Under the pieces are notes generated by a model, which was not told where the DNA came from, did not search any database, and was given only the letters and a program-made list of their open reading frames with translations. Positions 1 to 9,813 of a stretch of 64,000 nt of DNA are shown piece by piece; position 1 is the first letter of the stretch, and each line of letters starts with the position of its first letter. The position numbers and the translations under genes were made by a program. The stretch comes from Aeriscardovia sp. GTDB taxonomy: Bacteria; Actinomycetota; Actinomycetes; Actinomycetales; Bifidobacteriaceae. The stretch is from the NCBI GenBank assembly GCA_017413255.1, contig JAFPUC010000005.1:1-64000 (forward strand), given 5' to 3'.

Positions 1-1194
1 TATATATATATACTTTGTTGGTATTCTATAGGTTTGGCATCATGCTACTTTTGGATGGAATTGATAGCCATCTTTGCCAGGGCGAATTTAGGTGAATGTA
101 GGGCTTTTTGGCGGATTGCGCAAAATTTTGGAGAACGGTACGGCATTAATTTAGGAAGGCATGACTATCAGGTGCCACCAATGAAAGGGAAGCTGACGAT
201 GAATTCTGTAGGTAGGCACTGGTGTTAATGGGAAGAAATTGGGAAGACTGCCTCAGGTCCTTTGACGCCTGTTTTGCCTTCTTTAACCGCGGGGCGAAAT
301 GCAGTATTCTTAAGGCCTATTTCAAATTTTTCCGCACAGTTAATCCGTCCTACTCGAGGTGGAGAATGCAATCCTCCCTCCACTTTGTTTTGAAGTTGCC
401 AAATTTTCTCCTTGATCCAGTTTTGGCAAAGAAAACATAGGTGTTGCTAAAGATGGTTGCCTTTTGGCATGAAAATAGAAAAACGGCAAGTTGAAGAGCG
501 CACAGGTACTGCTGGGATTTTAGGATAGACAAGGAAGTTCAAGTATCAGGGGCCTGTAATTGCTTTTAATTGACTTAAATCCTCGGATGAAAGTGCCGTA
601 TTTGTATTTCATTTGCCAAATATCCCCAGGGCTTTGCCGGTATTTATAAAGGGCAAAATGCTTTGACCGGTAGCGCCGAAAGACCGCCGACATCTGCTGC
701 ACTTAACCCCTTTAGTGCTTCCAGCTCACGAAAGATGGGAAACAACATGACTTAAAGACCTAATATTAATAGAAGACTGCCATTAGACTTTCATCCTTTT
801 CGTTTGCCATTCGACTTTTAAATGTCTTCCAAAAAATGGCGCGCAGATGAAATCCTCTCCTATTTACGAGAACAAGAAAGAATAGAGGCGCGAAAAAGTT
901 GCCGGATAGATGAAAATGGGTAATAACGCAGAAAGATCATAGGCTTTGCCATATAAAAACCCCTGCAGGCCGATCGCAGTTGTTTGTCGGAAGGGAATGC
1001 ATAAAACCGCAAATCCGGCCTCCCCTAAAGGGGCTACCTTAACAAATGTTTTCGGCTTTTTAACTTCTTTATCATTCCCAAGAAGAATGATAGTAATCCT
1101 AATGGTATAAGTTTTTCAAAACCCATGTAGTCTCTGATTTTAAAAATATATGTGGGATAGTTAAAACTGTTTAGGTATTAAAACTTATGATAAC
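1..1194. other. gene-poor AT-rich stretch upstream of mod
   Basis: I find no supportable gene here. The open frames are short (60 to 72 codons), lack ribosome binding sites and have no recognisable domain. The only structured element I can defend is the inverted repeat at 1070..1092. The stretch begins with a short TA run at the window edge, so a feature could extend in from outside. It may be decayed accessory DNA, but I see no identifiable remnant. Confidence 0.5.
1070..1092. promoter_or_regulatory. inverted repeat upstream of mod
   Basis: The arms TATCATTC and GAATGATA are perfect complements of 8 bp, separated by 7 nt. The element lies about 100 bp before the first mod start codon. It could be an operator for a dimeric regulator or a weak hairpin. 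No U-tract follows, so a terminator is unlikely. Confidence 0.35.
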
Positions 1195-3135
1195 ATGAAG
1201 AACATGAGTATAAAAAATGATGGACGGACTTTTGGTCTAATTTATGAAGATAGACCCGAAGAACTCTGGCTTGAGAGCACAGATTACAAGCCTGTTGTAG
1301 GAAGCACTGTACGTGTGAATGGTGCAGATTATAATGTAGAAAAAATTGAGGATGACAGTCTTTGGCTTGAAGCCAACAATAAGAGAGAGAGAGAGAGAGA
1401 GTCTGTTAAGGTTCCATTAAATGCGGATTACAAGGTAAAGCTTCAGACTCCTGCTTACCCAGTTCTACAATTTATAGACTCTGTTCAAAATGCGAAAGAC
1501 AAAAGATCTCAAATTTTAATTCAGGGCGAAAACCTATATACTCTAAAACTTCTAACCTTTGCATATGCAGGAAAAGTAGATTGCATTTATATTGATCCAC
1601 CTTACAACACAGGTTCCACAGATTGGAAGTATAACAATAATTTTGTACATCCTACTGACGTCTATCGTCATTCAAAATGGCTTTCTTTCATAGAACATAG
1701 GCTTCGCATAGCGAAACTCCTTTTAAATCCCGCAAATTCTTGTCTAATAGTTGCAATAGACGAAACAGAACGCGATGAATTAGGGCTCCTTTTAAAGCAA
1801 ATGTTTCCTGAGTCACTTATTCAGATGGCGTCCGTCATCACGGGTGGGGGAAATGATCCCTCAGTAGGGTTTAATAAAAGCATAGAATACCTATTTTTCG
1901 TCATGATAGGCTCAAGTACGCCGCAAAAGCTTCCTGATGGGAATAAAAAAACTCCATGGATACCCCTGCAAAGAAGTGGAAATCACAGTCTTAGAAGCGA
2001 TAGGCCAAAAGAGTTTTATCCTGTTTTTATTTCTACGGAAAAACCTTACCGTGTAGTAAGCGTAGGATCTCCGCTGCCCGAAGGAATTGATCGGGAGAGT
2101 GCCAATATAGTGCCCCCTGATGGGACTGAGGCACTTTGGCCAAGCAGACATAAAAAGAACGGTCCGTACCTTCGCTGGTACTGCAGTTCTGAGGGTTTGC
2201 GCGATCTTTTGAAAAAAGGGTTAGTAAAGGTTAAAGGGCACCCTGGCAACTTTTCCGTGAGTATTTTTTCAAAGCCTATTTTTGAAAAGATTGAATCAGG
2301 GGAACTTGAAAACCACATAGTGGGGTATGAAGAAGATGGATCAATAAAAATTGATCCCCCCTATGTTGCTACTTCACATCTTCCAAATCTTAATTGGAGC
2401 AGCAGCGATTACTATACGGCCGTAGGATCCAAATTAGTAGACACCCTTACAGGTAAAAGTAAGGCTTTTCCATATCCCAAGTCCCTTTACGCCGTAGAGG
2501 ATGCGATTCGCTTCTTTGTAGCTAACAAGCCAAATGCTTTAATTCTCGACTTCTTTGCAGGATCCGGTACTACCGCTCATGCCGTCATGCGCCTAAATAA
2601 ACAGGATGGCGGAAGAAGGGTGTGTGTTTCGGTTACAAATAATGAAAATAAGATTTGTGATGAAGTGACATTCCCTCGTCTTAAGGCATGTATTACAGGA
2701 AAATATCCCGACGGTAGCGTGATTGAAGGTACCTACAAAGGCAGGGATGAAAGCTCAATTAAGGAGGGATACGAAGAAAACTTAGAGTACTTTAAACTCT
2801 GCTACGCAGATAGGGAAAATGTAGAACTTGGAAAGGAGCTCCCAAGGATATTACCGCTTCTTTGGATGTCGTCCGGATCCAAAAAGCTCTTAACACAGGA
2901 GGAAATACAAGAATGCACTAAAGCACATTATATGATCTTCGATTCTTTTGGTCTTATCACTCAATACAGATTTATATCAGAATTTCTAAACTACATTACC
3001 AATGAGATGGAATTAATTGCTATATCTACATTTGATGATGAGCGATATCAATGGCTAGCCTCCCATTTTGCAAAAAATTGTTACCAGCTTCCTCAAGCCT
3101 ATGTGCATTCCATGGAAAGAGAGGATGAAATCTAA
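1195..3135 (+). CDS. mod: type III restriction-modification system, DNA methyltransferase subunit Mod
   Basis: This is the modification and target-recognition subunit of a type III restriction-modification system. It transfers a methyl group from S-adenosylmethionine to adenine N6. At about residues 133-139 there is DPPYNTG (catalytic motif IV). Much later comes DFFAGSGTTAHAVM (SAM-binding motif I, about residue 452). This beta-class order is the norm for type III Mod, and 646 residues is a normal length. ATG codons at 1195 and 1204 are both possible starts, and neither has a good ribosome binding site. The res gene follows almost immediately, as expected for a mod-res pair. The early reading frame contains an AG10 tract that encodes alternating Arg and Glu, so the gene is a candidate for phase variation. 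The family assignment is firm; the DNA target cannot be read from sequence. Confidence 0.93.
   Translation: MKNMSIKNDGRTFGLIYEDRPEELWLESTDYKPVVGSTVRVNGADYNVEKIEDDSLWLEANNKRERERESVKVPLNADYKVKLQTPAYPVLQFIDSVQNAKDKRSQILIQGENLYTLKLLTFAYAGKVDCIYIDPPYNTGSTDWKYNNNFVHPTDVYRHSKWLSFIEHRLRIAKLLLNPANSCLIVAIDETERDELGLLLKQMFPESLIQMASVITGGGNDPSVGFNKSIEYLFFVMIGSSTPQKLPDGNKKTPWIPLQRSGNHSLRSDRPKEFYPVFISTEKPYRVVSVGSPLPEGIDRESANIVPPDGTEALWPSRHKKNGPYLRWYCSSEGLRDLLKKGLVKVKGHPGNFSVSIFSKPIFEKIESGELENHIVGYEEDGSIKIDPPYVATSHLPNLNWSSSDYYTAVGSKLVDTLTGKSKAFPYPKSLYAVEDAIRFFVANKPNALILDFFAGSGTTAHAVMRLNKQDGGRRVCVSVTNNENKICDEVTFPRLKACITGKYPDGSVIEGTYKGRDESSIKEGYEENLEYFKLCYADRENVELGKELPRILPLLWMSSGSKKLLTQEEIQECTKAHYMIFDSFGLITQYRFISEFLNYITNEMELIAISTFDDERYQWLASHFAKNCYQLPQAYVHSMEREDEI
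1382..1401 (+). repeat. AG dinucleotide repeat, ten units, inside mod
   Basis: Ten uninterrupted AG units lie about 63 codons into mod and encode an Arg-Glu alternation after a Lys. Slipped-strand mispairing that gains or loses one unit would shift the frame and truncate Mod before its catalytic motifs. Simple repeats at the 5' end of type III mod genes are the known basis of phase-variable regulons in other bacteria. In the sequence given the gene is in frame, so it is in the ON state. Confidence 0.85.
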
Positions 3136-3136
3136 G

Positions 3137-5644
3137 ATGTCGATAAGTATTACATTAAGACCTTTCCAAAAAGGAGCTGTCCAACAGTTACTCTACAACC
3201 TCAGAGACATGAAGCAGACGTGGGAGGACTATGGAAGCCTATCGTGGACATGCCTCAAAGCTCCTACAGGCGCTGGAAAAACTGTGATGGCTGGCGCCGT
3301 AATAGATTCACTTTTATATCCTAAAAAAACATCTCTCATTCCCGACAGGTTTTCTGATAGGGATGCCGTAATTCTATGGGTGTGTGAGAAAAGCCTGCTT
3401 TTGCAGAGCCAATCCAAACTAAAGCATCTTTTAGAAAGTGATGCTTTAGGCGAAGAGAGCATTAGGACTATTAGTGCCGATAGTCTTAGTCAGGGTCTTG
3501 AAAAAGGAAAAATTTATTTTCTTGAAACTCAACTTTTGGGAGAAGGAAAACATATATCCAGCCCAACAGATAAAAATGGTGGCCTTACATTTTGGAAGGT
3601 CCTACAAGATGCCATTGACCAAAAGATTCCTGTATATTGTTTTATGGATGAAGCTCACAGGGGGTTTAATTCGGCAGCTACTAAAGACAGCATAAGAGAG
3701 CGAATAATTCAGAACATCCCATTTGTTATAGGAATAAGTGCCACCGAGGATAATTTTGTATCCTACATGAAAAATACTAAACGGCTGGACTATGGGGTAG
3801 TTTCTGTATCCCCCCAAGATGTTAGGCAGTCGGGCTTATTGAAGGAATATATCAACTTATACGTGCCTGCAAAAAATGCATCTGGTATAGACAAGTATGA
3901 TCCATATTTAATCAAGGCTCTGGAAGACTTTCGTAGTTCAAGAAAAGCTTGGGAAAAATACTGCTCCACTCATCCCTCCCTCAAATCTGATCCCGTAGTT
4001 CCACTGCTTGTAATACAACTGGAAGCTAAAAGCGCAGGAGACAGCTCCGGTGAGGAAGAAAAGAAGAGAATTGAAAAGATAGTAGGTGTTGTAAAGTCGG
4101 AACTGCCAGATATTCCTGAGGAAGCTTTTGCGCATGTGTTATCAGATACCCCCGATTTATTACTGGCAGGGGCAAAAATACGCCATGTCTCTCCTGAGTC
4201 TATTCAGTTAGACAAGTCTATACAGGTCCTTTTTGCAAAGGAAGCCATTTCAAATGGGTGGGACTGCCCTAGGGCGGAAGTTTTATTTTCTAGAGTCCGA
4301 AGGAAGGATCCGACTTACATTGCACAATTTCTAGGCAGGATGGTGCGCACTCCTTTAGGACGAGAAATCAAAGGCAATCAAGAATTAAATTCTGTCTCTG
4401 CTATGCTTCCTGACTATGACGAAAAAACAGTTAGAGAAGTGATTTCATACTTAACCAGAGATTCTGTAGAGGAAAATGAAACAACCGTGACAGTTAACTC
4501 AGTTTCCATTCCATTGGCAGATCCTTCCCGCAATCCAAATTCCACTTTTGAGCCTGAAATTTGGAAGGGAATAATGGACGCAGTGAAAAAAATTCAGGTA
4601 CCTGTTTCACCTAAGATTCCGCAATCTCCCTTCCACCTTCTTCAAGATACATCTTCTCTTATAGCGGAATCTAGCTATGCTTTGCGATCGAGCATGGGGG
4701 AAATGGTAGGAGCATTGAATGGAAATTTCCATAAGTATATAGAAACGATAGCATCGACTAACAAGTTTGCAAGAAAAAACTTTCTGGATGACTTTCTAAA
4801 GACGGGTTACTTTAAAGAAACGGTAGATACCAAAGATCGCGAAGTTAGTAAGGAACTGGTGGGTCGTCTAAAAGATACTTCAAAAGATATCTATAGGAAG
4901 GCCTTATCTACCGAGGATGTTTTTACTGCCGATTTTGTAAAGTCATACATGAAAGAAAACTCGAATATTGAAAGTGAAAAAGATCTTATCTTTGTGGGAA
5001 GAGATAATGCTGCATTAAAGGAAATGAAAGATTGGGCAAAAAGAGAACAGTCAAAACTCTGGAATGAGTTCACGAGTTCATCGTTATATGAAGAACTTAA
5101 TCCCTCGGAACAAGCAAAATATGATGAAATTGCTGGTGAACTTGAAGAAGTATCAGGAAAGACCAATTTCCATAACTTCAAATTAAATGAATTTATGACT
5201 GAACGTCTTAATGATAAAGCCTTTGAAAAATGCATATATCAGGGCGAAGATGGAACAGCTCATCTTCATCTGAATGATTTAGAGGCCAAGTGCGTAGAGG
5301 ACTATTCACGTTTAGATAATACTGTTGCTTTCTTCAGGAACCCTCCCCATGGAAGCGGAGCCTTTGGAATATTGAAGGAGGACGGCAAGCATTTTTATCC
5401 GGACTTCATCTTCTTTGAAGTCTTCCATGATGCAATTTATCCATATGTAGTCGATCCCCATGGCCTTCAATTCAATGACAGTCTTTCAAGAATAAAGGGG
5501 GCTGTAAAGTATTTACAAGAGAATCCTGGTCTGTTTTCAGCATGGTATGCAATTGATGGGGATGGAAATTCAATAAATCTTGCAGATCCCTTTACTCAGT
5601 CAAAAGTAGAAAAAGCCACGAGTGCATCTGAACTCTATATCTAA
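3137..5644 (+). CDS. res: type III restriction-modification system, Res (helicase/endonuclease) subunit
   Basis: This subunit cuts DNA together with Mod after ATP-driven communication along it. The superfamily 2 helicase motifs appear in order: APTGAGKT (Walker A), DEAHRG (Walker B), SAT in GISATEDN (motif III), and QFLGRMVR (motif VI). Near the C-terminus the segment FYPDFIFFE is followed by a DPHG motif. This fits the position of the nuclease domain, although a textbook E-x-K pair is not obvious. I place the start at the ATG two bases after the mod stop; the ATG at 3125, overlapping mod, is also possible. At about 835 residues it is somewhat shorter than classical type III Res proteins but has all helicase motifs. 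It is surely co-transcribed with mod. Confidence 0.9.
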   Translation: MSISITLRPFQKGAVQQLLYNLRDMKQTWEDYGSLSWTCLKAPTGAGKTVMAGAVIDSLLYPKKTSLIPDRFSDRDAVILWVCEKSLLLQSQSKLKHLLESDALGEESIRTISADSLSQGLEKGKIYFLETQLLGEGKHISSPTDKNGGLTFWKVLQDAIDQKIPVYCFMDEAHRGFNSAATKDSIRERIIQNIPFVIGISATEDNFVSYMKNTKRLDYGVVSVSPQDVRQSGLLKEYINLYVPAKNASGIDKYDPYLIKALEDFRSSRKAWEKYCSTHPSLKSDPVVPLLVIQLEAKSAGDSSGEEEKKRIEKIVGVVKSELPDIPEEAFAHVLSDTPDLLLAGAKIRHVSPESIQLDKSIQVLFAKEAISNGWDCPRAEVLFSRVRRKDPTYIAQFLGRMVRTPLGREIKGNQELNSVSAMLPDYDEKTVREVISYLTRDSVEENETTVTVNSVSIPLADPSRNPNSTFEPEIWKGIMDAVKKIQVPVSPKIPQSPFHLLQDTSSLIAESSYALRSSMGEMVGALNGNFHKYIETIASTNKFARKNFLDDFLKTGYFKETVDTKDREVSKELVGRLKDTSKDIYRKALSTEDVFTADFVKSYMKENSNIESEKDLIFVGRDNAALKEMKDWAKREQSKLWNEFTSSSLYEELNPSEQAKYDEIAGELEEVSGKTNFHNFKLNEFMTERLNDKAFEKCIYQGEDGTAHLHLNDLEAKCVEDYSRLDNTVAFFRNPPHGSGAFGILKEDGKHFYPDFIFFEVFHDAIYPYVVDPHGLQFNDSLSRIKGAVKYLQENPGLFSAWYAIDGDGNSINLADPFTQSKVEKATSASELYI

Positions 5645-6966
5645 TTAGATTTCAGGCTGCGTGTTCGATGTTTTAAGAGAGCGGAGCCAGGAATCTGCCA
5701 TAAAAAGCGGAACATTTACAATGTTGTCCTGCCTTTTAAATCCTATCTGGGAAAATCGGATGGCTTTTAAATCCGGATTTTCTCTCAATACCGTTGTTAA
5801 ACTTTTGGCCTTTGTATTATTTCCTGATTTGACTTCAATTGGAATGGCTAAATCTCTGCACTGAATAACGAAGGCCAACTCAAGTTGGGAATTTGATTTC
5901 GCATAGTAAAACGGATTAAAGCCGCTAGAAATTATGGTCTGGACAATGAATTGCTCCGCAAAAGCGCCGTTAAATTCTGCAAAAAATGTGCCCTTCACAA
6001 ATATGGCAGTTAAATCGACATCCGTCATGCACCCCAGAAGTCCCAAATCCATAGGAAAAAGCTTAAAAATATTTTGCTCTTCATAAAATTTCAGGGGATA
6101 GCCGACTTTAGAACACCTGTCCACTTTATAAACTAGGCCTGCTTCCTCAAGCCATTTGATTGCTTCCTCAAATTCTTTTAATCTGGATCCCTTTTTAATT
6201 AACGACAAAATAAATTTTTTGTTTTCCTTTGCAAGCTGCAAAGGAAGCGAGCTCCAAATAAGTTCTACTTTAGAAAGAAGATTGGCAGGAATGTGCTTTG
6301 AAAAATCTTTTTCATACCCCAGCAATATGGATCTTTGAATTTCCCTGGTTCTGTAAAGATCGCGCCCTTCAACGTAGGTTTTTACAACTTCGGGCATTCC
6401 GCCGGTGAAGCAGTATTCCTGAAGCAAAGAGGAAAAAGAGGCATTAAGCAGGCTTATTTCATCCCAGTTTGAAGATTTAAGAAAATCGAATTTTGCCTTT
6501 CCTCCCTTGGCCAAAACAAATTCATTAAAGGACATGGGATAGAGGTTGACTTCTTCTACTTTTCCCACGGGAAATCCGGTACCTGCATGCAGGCCTATAC
6601 CTAAAAGGCTTCCTGAGGCGCAGACGTTGTATCCTAATTCCGATTCTGCAAAATATTTGAGGGATGTAAGGGCTAAGGGATTTTCTTGAACTTCATCAAA
6701 GATAATCAAAGTTCTGGAGGGAGAAACGGGCTGATCGGTGAGAGAAGAAACGGCCCTTATTATTTTTGGTATGTCGAAGCCGCTAAAGACTTCATCGGGA
6801 AAGGGTGAAAAGTCAAAATTGATGTAAGCCGTATTTTCATATTCGTTTTGCCCAAACTCCTTTAAAGCCATGTTTTCCCAGTTTGTCTGGCCCCATTCAG
6901 CAATAAGGGTTTATGGGAAATGTTATTTTTCTAATCTATAAGCCGCCTATAAGCATATCTGAACAA
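5645..6966 (-). pseudogene. broken AAA ATPase of the DUF4143 family
   Basis: The open part (start near 6871) matches the AAA-14/DUF4143 ATPase family from Walker B (LIIFDEVQ) to the C-terminal nuclease-like domain, but it lacks the P-loop. Reading upstream on the minus strand recovers the missing N-terminus. There is an AAGGAG site, a TTG start at 6966, then RYAYRRLID, an in-frame TAG at 6931..6933 where the family usually has Trp, then LLLNGARQTGKTWL, which is the Walker A loop. Just after this loop, at about 6861..6868, one base is missing and the frame shifts into the open part. So there is one nonsense and one frameshift mutation. An internal ATG start could still give a truncated protein, but without the P-loop it should not bind ATP normally. 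The function of this family is poorly known; members are often found in variable gut-bacterial loci. Confidence 0.8.
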
Positions 6967-6986
6967 GAATTTACTCCTTATTACAT

Positions 6987-7035
6987 TTTTATGAGGGAAT
7001 AACGGCGCTAATTTAACACTTTTATGAGGGAATAA
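6987..7035. repeat. two direct copies of a 16-bp palindromic element upstream of the DUF4143 pseudogene
   Basis: The sequence TTTTATGAGGGAATAA occurs at 6987..7002 and again at 7020..7035, a period of 33 bp. Each copy has TTAT and ATAA arms around GAGGGA. The pair lies just upstream of the ribosome binding site of the broken DUF4143 gene on the minus strand and downstream of the B3/4 gene. The layout suggests tandem operators. The intact DUF4143 gene at 12670 has the same layout with a different sequence. Confidence 0.5.
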
Positions 7036-7080
7036 TTCTTTTCCCCGCTTTTACTTTCCGCTTTAAACTGTTTAGGCGTC

Positions 7081-7872
7081 TTAAAACTTTAGCGGGCACC
7101 TGCCTTGAAATTGCGGTTTAATATTTTCATCCCCCTCTTTAGAGGAGGGCTCTATCGAAACAGCAGGCTGGGAGGCGTCCAAGACGAAGTCATATACTTT
7201 TGCTCCAAAGTACTTTTCAATTCTTCTTTCAAGATCCTCCATTGCTTCCCGGCTTCTTCCTTCCAAATCCTTTTGGGTGCACTCTATCAGGAAAATCGCA
7301 TCCTTAGTGCCATCGGTAAGCTCGGTTCTCTGTCCGTCCCTCCAGTTCATGCAGCGGCACACTGCTCCTGCATCGTCCAGGTAGCAGATTTCACCTTCAA
7401 GAGTCGGCTCGTTTTCTTCGGATCCTCCTATGGGAAGGAACGCATCTCCCCCCTTGGTGAGGCAAAGGCCCATGCTGCCTTGAATTTTATCCAGATCTTC
7501 TCCGCCAACGGGCACTGCAAAGGTAAGCGACACCGCGTTGTATATGTCTACCAAAGGAGTTATCGAAGAGACGGGCTTATCCTGAGCCACCCTTTTGAGC
7601 AGGGCTTCAATGGAGCTTCTTGCTCCCTTCTTCGTTTTGAACTTTTTGTAGGCATCCCTCCACACCATAACAGGCTCGTTTTCGGAAATTATGTCGCTTG
7701 TTATCCACTGGCGCGCTTCTAAATTGGCTTTCTCCAGATCACCTTTTATCTCTTCCTTCTTTTCTTCATCCAAATCCCCGGCGGGAGGCAAGTTTCGGGC
7801 TATGACGCAGAAAAGATGAAAATCTGGAAATGTGGAAAATACGGGGGCATCTATGTATATGCGGCGTTTCAT
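7081..7872 (-). CDS. B3/4 domain-containing protein
   Basis: This 263-residue protein resembles the free-standing B3/B4 domain, the fold also found in the beta subunit of phenylalanyl-tRNA synthetase. The recognisable core is at about residues 80-160: a conserved Arg after the helix (GARSSIEALLKR), then PLVDIYNAVSL, PVGGEDLDKI and a strand with GGDAFLPIGG. This spacing is typical of the family, which is proposed to bind tRNA or aminoacyl-tRNA, though the role of the stand-alone proteins is largely untested. The C-terminal 25 residues are polar and probably disordered. The ATG start has only a weak site upstream. It stands alone between AT-rich spacers. Confidence is high in the domain and low in any specific role. 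Confidence 0.8.
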   Translation of the reverse strand: MKRRIYIDAPVFSTFPDFHLFCVIARNLPPAGDLDEEKKEEIKGDLEKANLEARQWITSDIISENEPVMVWRDAYKKFKTKKGARSSIEALLKRVAQDKPVSSITPLVDIYNAVSLTFAVPVGGEDLDKIQGSMGLCLTKGGDAFLPIGGSEENEPTLEGEICYLDDAGAVCRCMNWRDGQRTELTDGTKDAIFLIECTQKDLEGRSREAMEDLERRIEKYFGAKVYDFVLDASQPAVSIEPSSKEGDENIKPQFQGRCPLKF

Positions 7873-8262
7873 TGCAGCTCCATTCTCTAAAGAAAAGGTT
7901 ATTAAACATCATAGGATCTAACGTTTGGGAAATTAATTACGTGGGATCTGAACTGGATTTTAAGCAATTACCGTTTTGAGTTTCATCACAGACTTTTCCG
8001 TAAGAGCAATCAGATTCCAAGTCTTTAGGCATTTATTTGTATTCTATTTTAATTAGTAATAAACTTGATAACTCATAGTTATTAGTTCTATAGTGGGTTT
8101 TTTCAAGTTTAGGTTTGAGTTGATCCATTTTACAGATCGCAATTTTTCCCTCCCCCAGGTGTGGGATTTTCAATTTTAAAATTTCAAAAAACTGTTGCAA
8201 ATCTGCTTAGAGCGGGGGTATGGAAGACTTAAAACGATCTGAGAAGCTAGGAGCGTGCGGAA
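7873..8262. other. AT-rich intergenic region between divergent genes
   Basis: This is spacer between the start of the minus-strand B3/4 gene and the plus-strand gene at 8263. It must hold both promoters, but I cannot single out convincing -35/-10 pairs. The only clear signal is AGGAG at 8249..8253, which fixes the GTG start at 8263. Confidence 0.4.
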
Positions 8263-9198
8263 GTGAAAAGTCAAAGAGGAACTATACAACAACTTATTGC
8301 CAGGAATGGCTTGCTGGACGACAAGGAATGTTTTTACGGAGTAGACACCATAGGAATAAGACGCAGCGTTGCAGTAGTTCCAATAGTGTGTGGAGGCTTT
8401 GACTGGGAGCCTGAAGCGGAAGAGGAGGTAAAACAAGAAGTTCTAAAGAGTGCGGAAGGAGTTCGCTTAAGAGCTGAAACTTGGAGGGAATTTTTCCAGC
8501 AGGTAGACACAAGTGATTATTCCAAAGTGTACATCAATCCTGAGGGTATAGCCAAGCTCTCTCACTCACGAATAAAAAAATCTCCCATGACGGGGGAACA
8601 AAGAAAACTAGAGGAAAAGGAACGAAGTTTGAAAGCCGATCATGATATATTGAAGGGTCTTCTCAAATTATGGGAAGCAAGCCATTATAAGGATGCGCAT
8701 GGAAAGTGGCACGAGTATGAAAGTGACAATGAATATGGGACCGAAGGAGATGAGGAAGCTGCGTATGCTAAAACTTGTATTCCGGTTTCTGTAAAGAAGG
8801 GGGAAGAAAATAAAAACTCTGAAGAAAAGGAGAAAATCGGATATAATTTCGCTATTTATGGCGATCTGCAGATTCTTGTACACATTGCCCAGTCCATAGC
8901 CCTCCCCCTATTGCCTATGAGTCTGTGGATGAGTTCTACGTTAGGTTTGTTCGCTCAATATGCCCCAGAAGCAATAGGTTTGAAAGTAAAACCTGATCAT
9001 ATTCATCTGCTCTCAATTAACGATGACAGCACGATAATGAGGCATGACGACTTTGTGAATCAGCTGGTTAATGATGCTGTCAATGCTCACTACAACGAAT
9101 TCAGATGGCAAATCAAAAAAATTGAAAGGGTCAAAAACGAGCTTGACGTTGAGATGGGTCAGATAGATTTTAAGGAATTCGACTGGAAGGAAAAATAA
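8263..9198 (+). CDS. hypothetical protein, 311 residues
   Basis: I do not recognise this protein. The GTG start is supported by AGGAG nine bases upstream. The first third is mixed alpha/beta in character. A highly charged, probably disordered stretch occupies about residues 105-190 (many Glu and Lys, with Gly-Glu-Glu-Asn clusters). It is followed by a hydrophobic segment at about residues 205-235 that could be a membrane-associated helix or a buried core, and then an acidic, helical C-terminus. There is no signal peptide. It is a single-gene unit in accessory DNA between the B3/4 gene and the lipoprotein/lysozyme pair. Length, coding bias and a good ribosome binding site make it very likely a real gene. 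Confidence 0.7.
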   Translation: MKSQRGTIQQLIARNGLLDDKECFYGVDTIGIRRSVAVVPIVCGGFDWEPEAEEEVKQEVLKSAEGVRLRAETWREFFQQVDTSDYSKVYINPEGIAKLSHSRIKKSPMTGEQRKLEEKERSLKADHDILKGLLKLWEASHYKDAHGKWHEYESDNEYGTEGDEEAAYAKTCIPVSVKKGEENKNSEEKEKIGYNFAIYGDLQILVHIAQSIALPLLPMSLWMSSTLGLFAQYAPEAIGLKVKPDHIHLLSINDDSTIMRHDDFVNQLVNDAVNAHYNEFRWQIKKIERVKNELDVEMGQIDFKEFDWKEK

Positions 9199-9577
9199 CA
9201 AGATTGCGAGTTTGCTTTGAGAACGGCATAGATTGCGATCTTGACCTGCCTTTTACAAAATCTCTTGGACAAGGTCAAAAATTTAGATTGGATTAGTTTT
9301 TAAGAAATACTGAGAAAAGTCAAACATTTACATTTGTAAAATACAAAAATCCTTTTTAGCGACCTTTAAAACCAATTCTTTTATTTGCCTTTCAAACTTT
9401 TTAAGCAAATATTAAAGTTAGGCAGGTGTTTTTATTGGGCCTTGCATATTCAGATCTTAGCTGAATGATTTGTTGTACAAATATGGGATAGAGTGAATAT
9501 TCTTTATATGTTTTATATGTGGGAGGAGGTCAGACTCTTCCTGAGCTTTTAGAGCTTTTGAGTAGAAAGAAAAAGAA
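9199..9577. other. AT-rich intergenic region
   Basis: No gene is supportable. There is a GGAGGAGG stretch at about 9522..9529 that looks like a ribosome binding site, but no start codon follows at a suitable distance. Confidence 0.4.
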
Positions 9578-9760
9578 ATGTCGCAACATCGAGTGGGTGA
9601 ATGGCACTTTAACGACAGGGAATTTTTGGTTCTTCAAACCCTGGCCAATTTGCATGATATGAGTCCAAAAGAATATATCTCACACCTTCAGTTCGATCCT
9701 AAAGAAATAATAAAAGCCGTTACAATTAATCCGCTGGCTAGAGGGTGTAGAAGGGTTTAG
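9578..9760 (+). CDS. possible small protein, 60 residues
   Basis: This short open frame begins MSQHRVGEWHFND and has a plausible helical, amphipathic composition with both charged and hydrophobic residues. The upstream sequence is purine-rich (AGAAAGAAAAAGAA) and not a strong ribosome binding site. No family is recognised. It could be a fragment of a longer lost gene. It lies in the spacer after the hypothetical gene at 8263 and points toward the convergent lipoprotein gene. Confidence 0.3.
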   Translation: MSQHRVGEWHFNDREFLVLQTLANLHDMSPKEYISHLQFDPKEIIKAVTINPLARGCRRV

Positions 9761-9813
9761 CGTGCCTAAAGTTTATAAGACTCGCCCTGCCTTGAGGGGG
9801 TGATTTTCCGGTT

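Noticed and set aside
34-702. Several 60-72 codon frames on both strands at the left edge
   Set aside because: They overlap each other, lack ribosome binding sites and show no domain.
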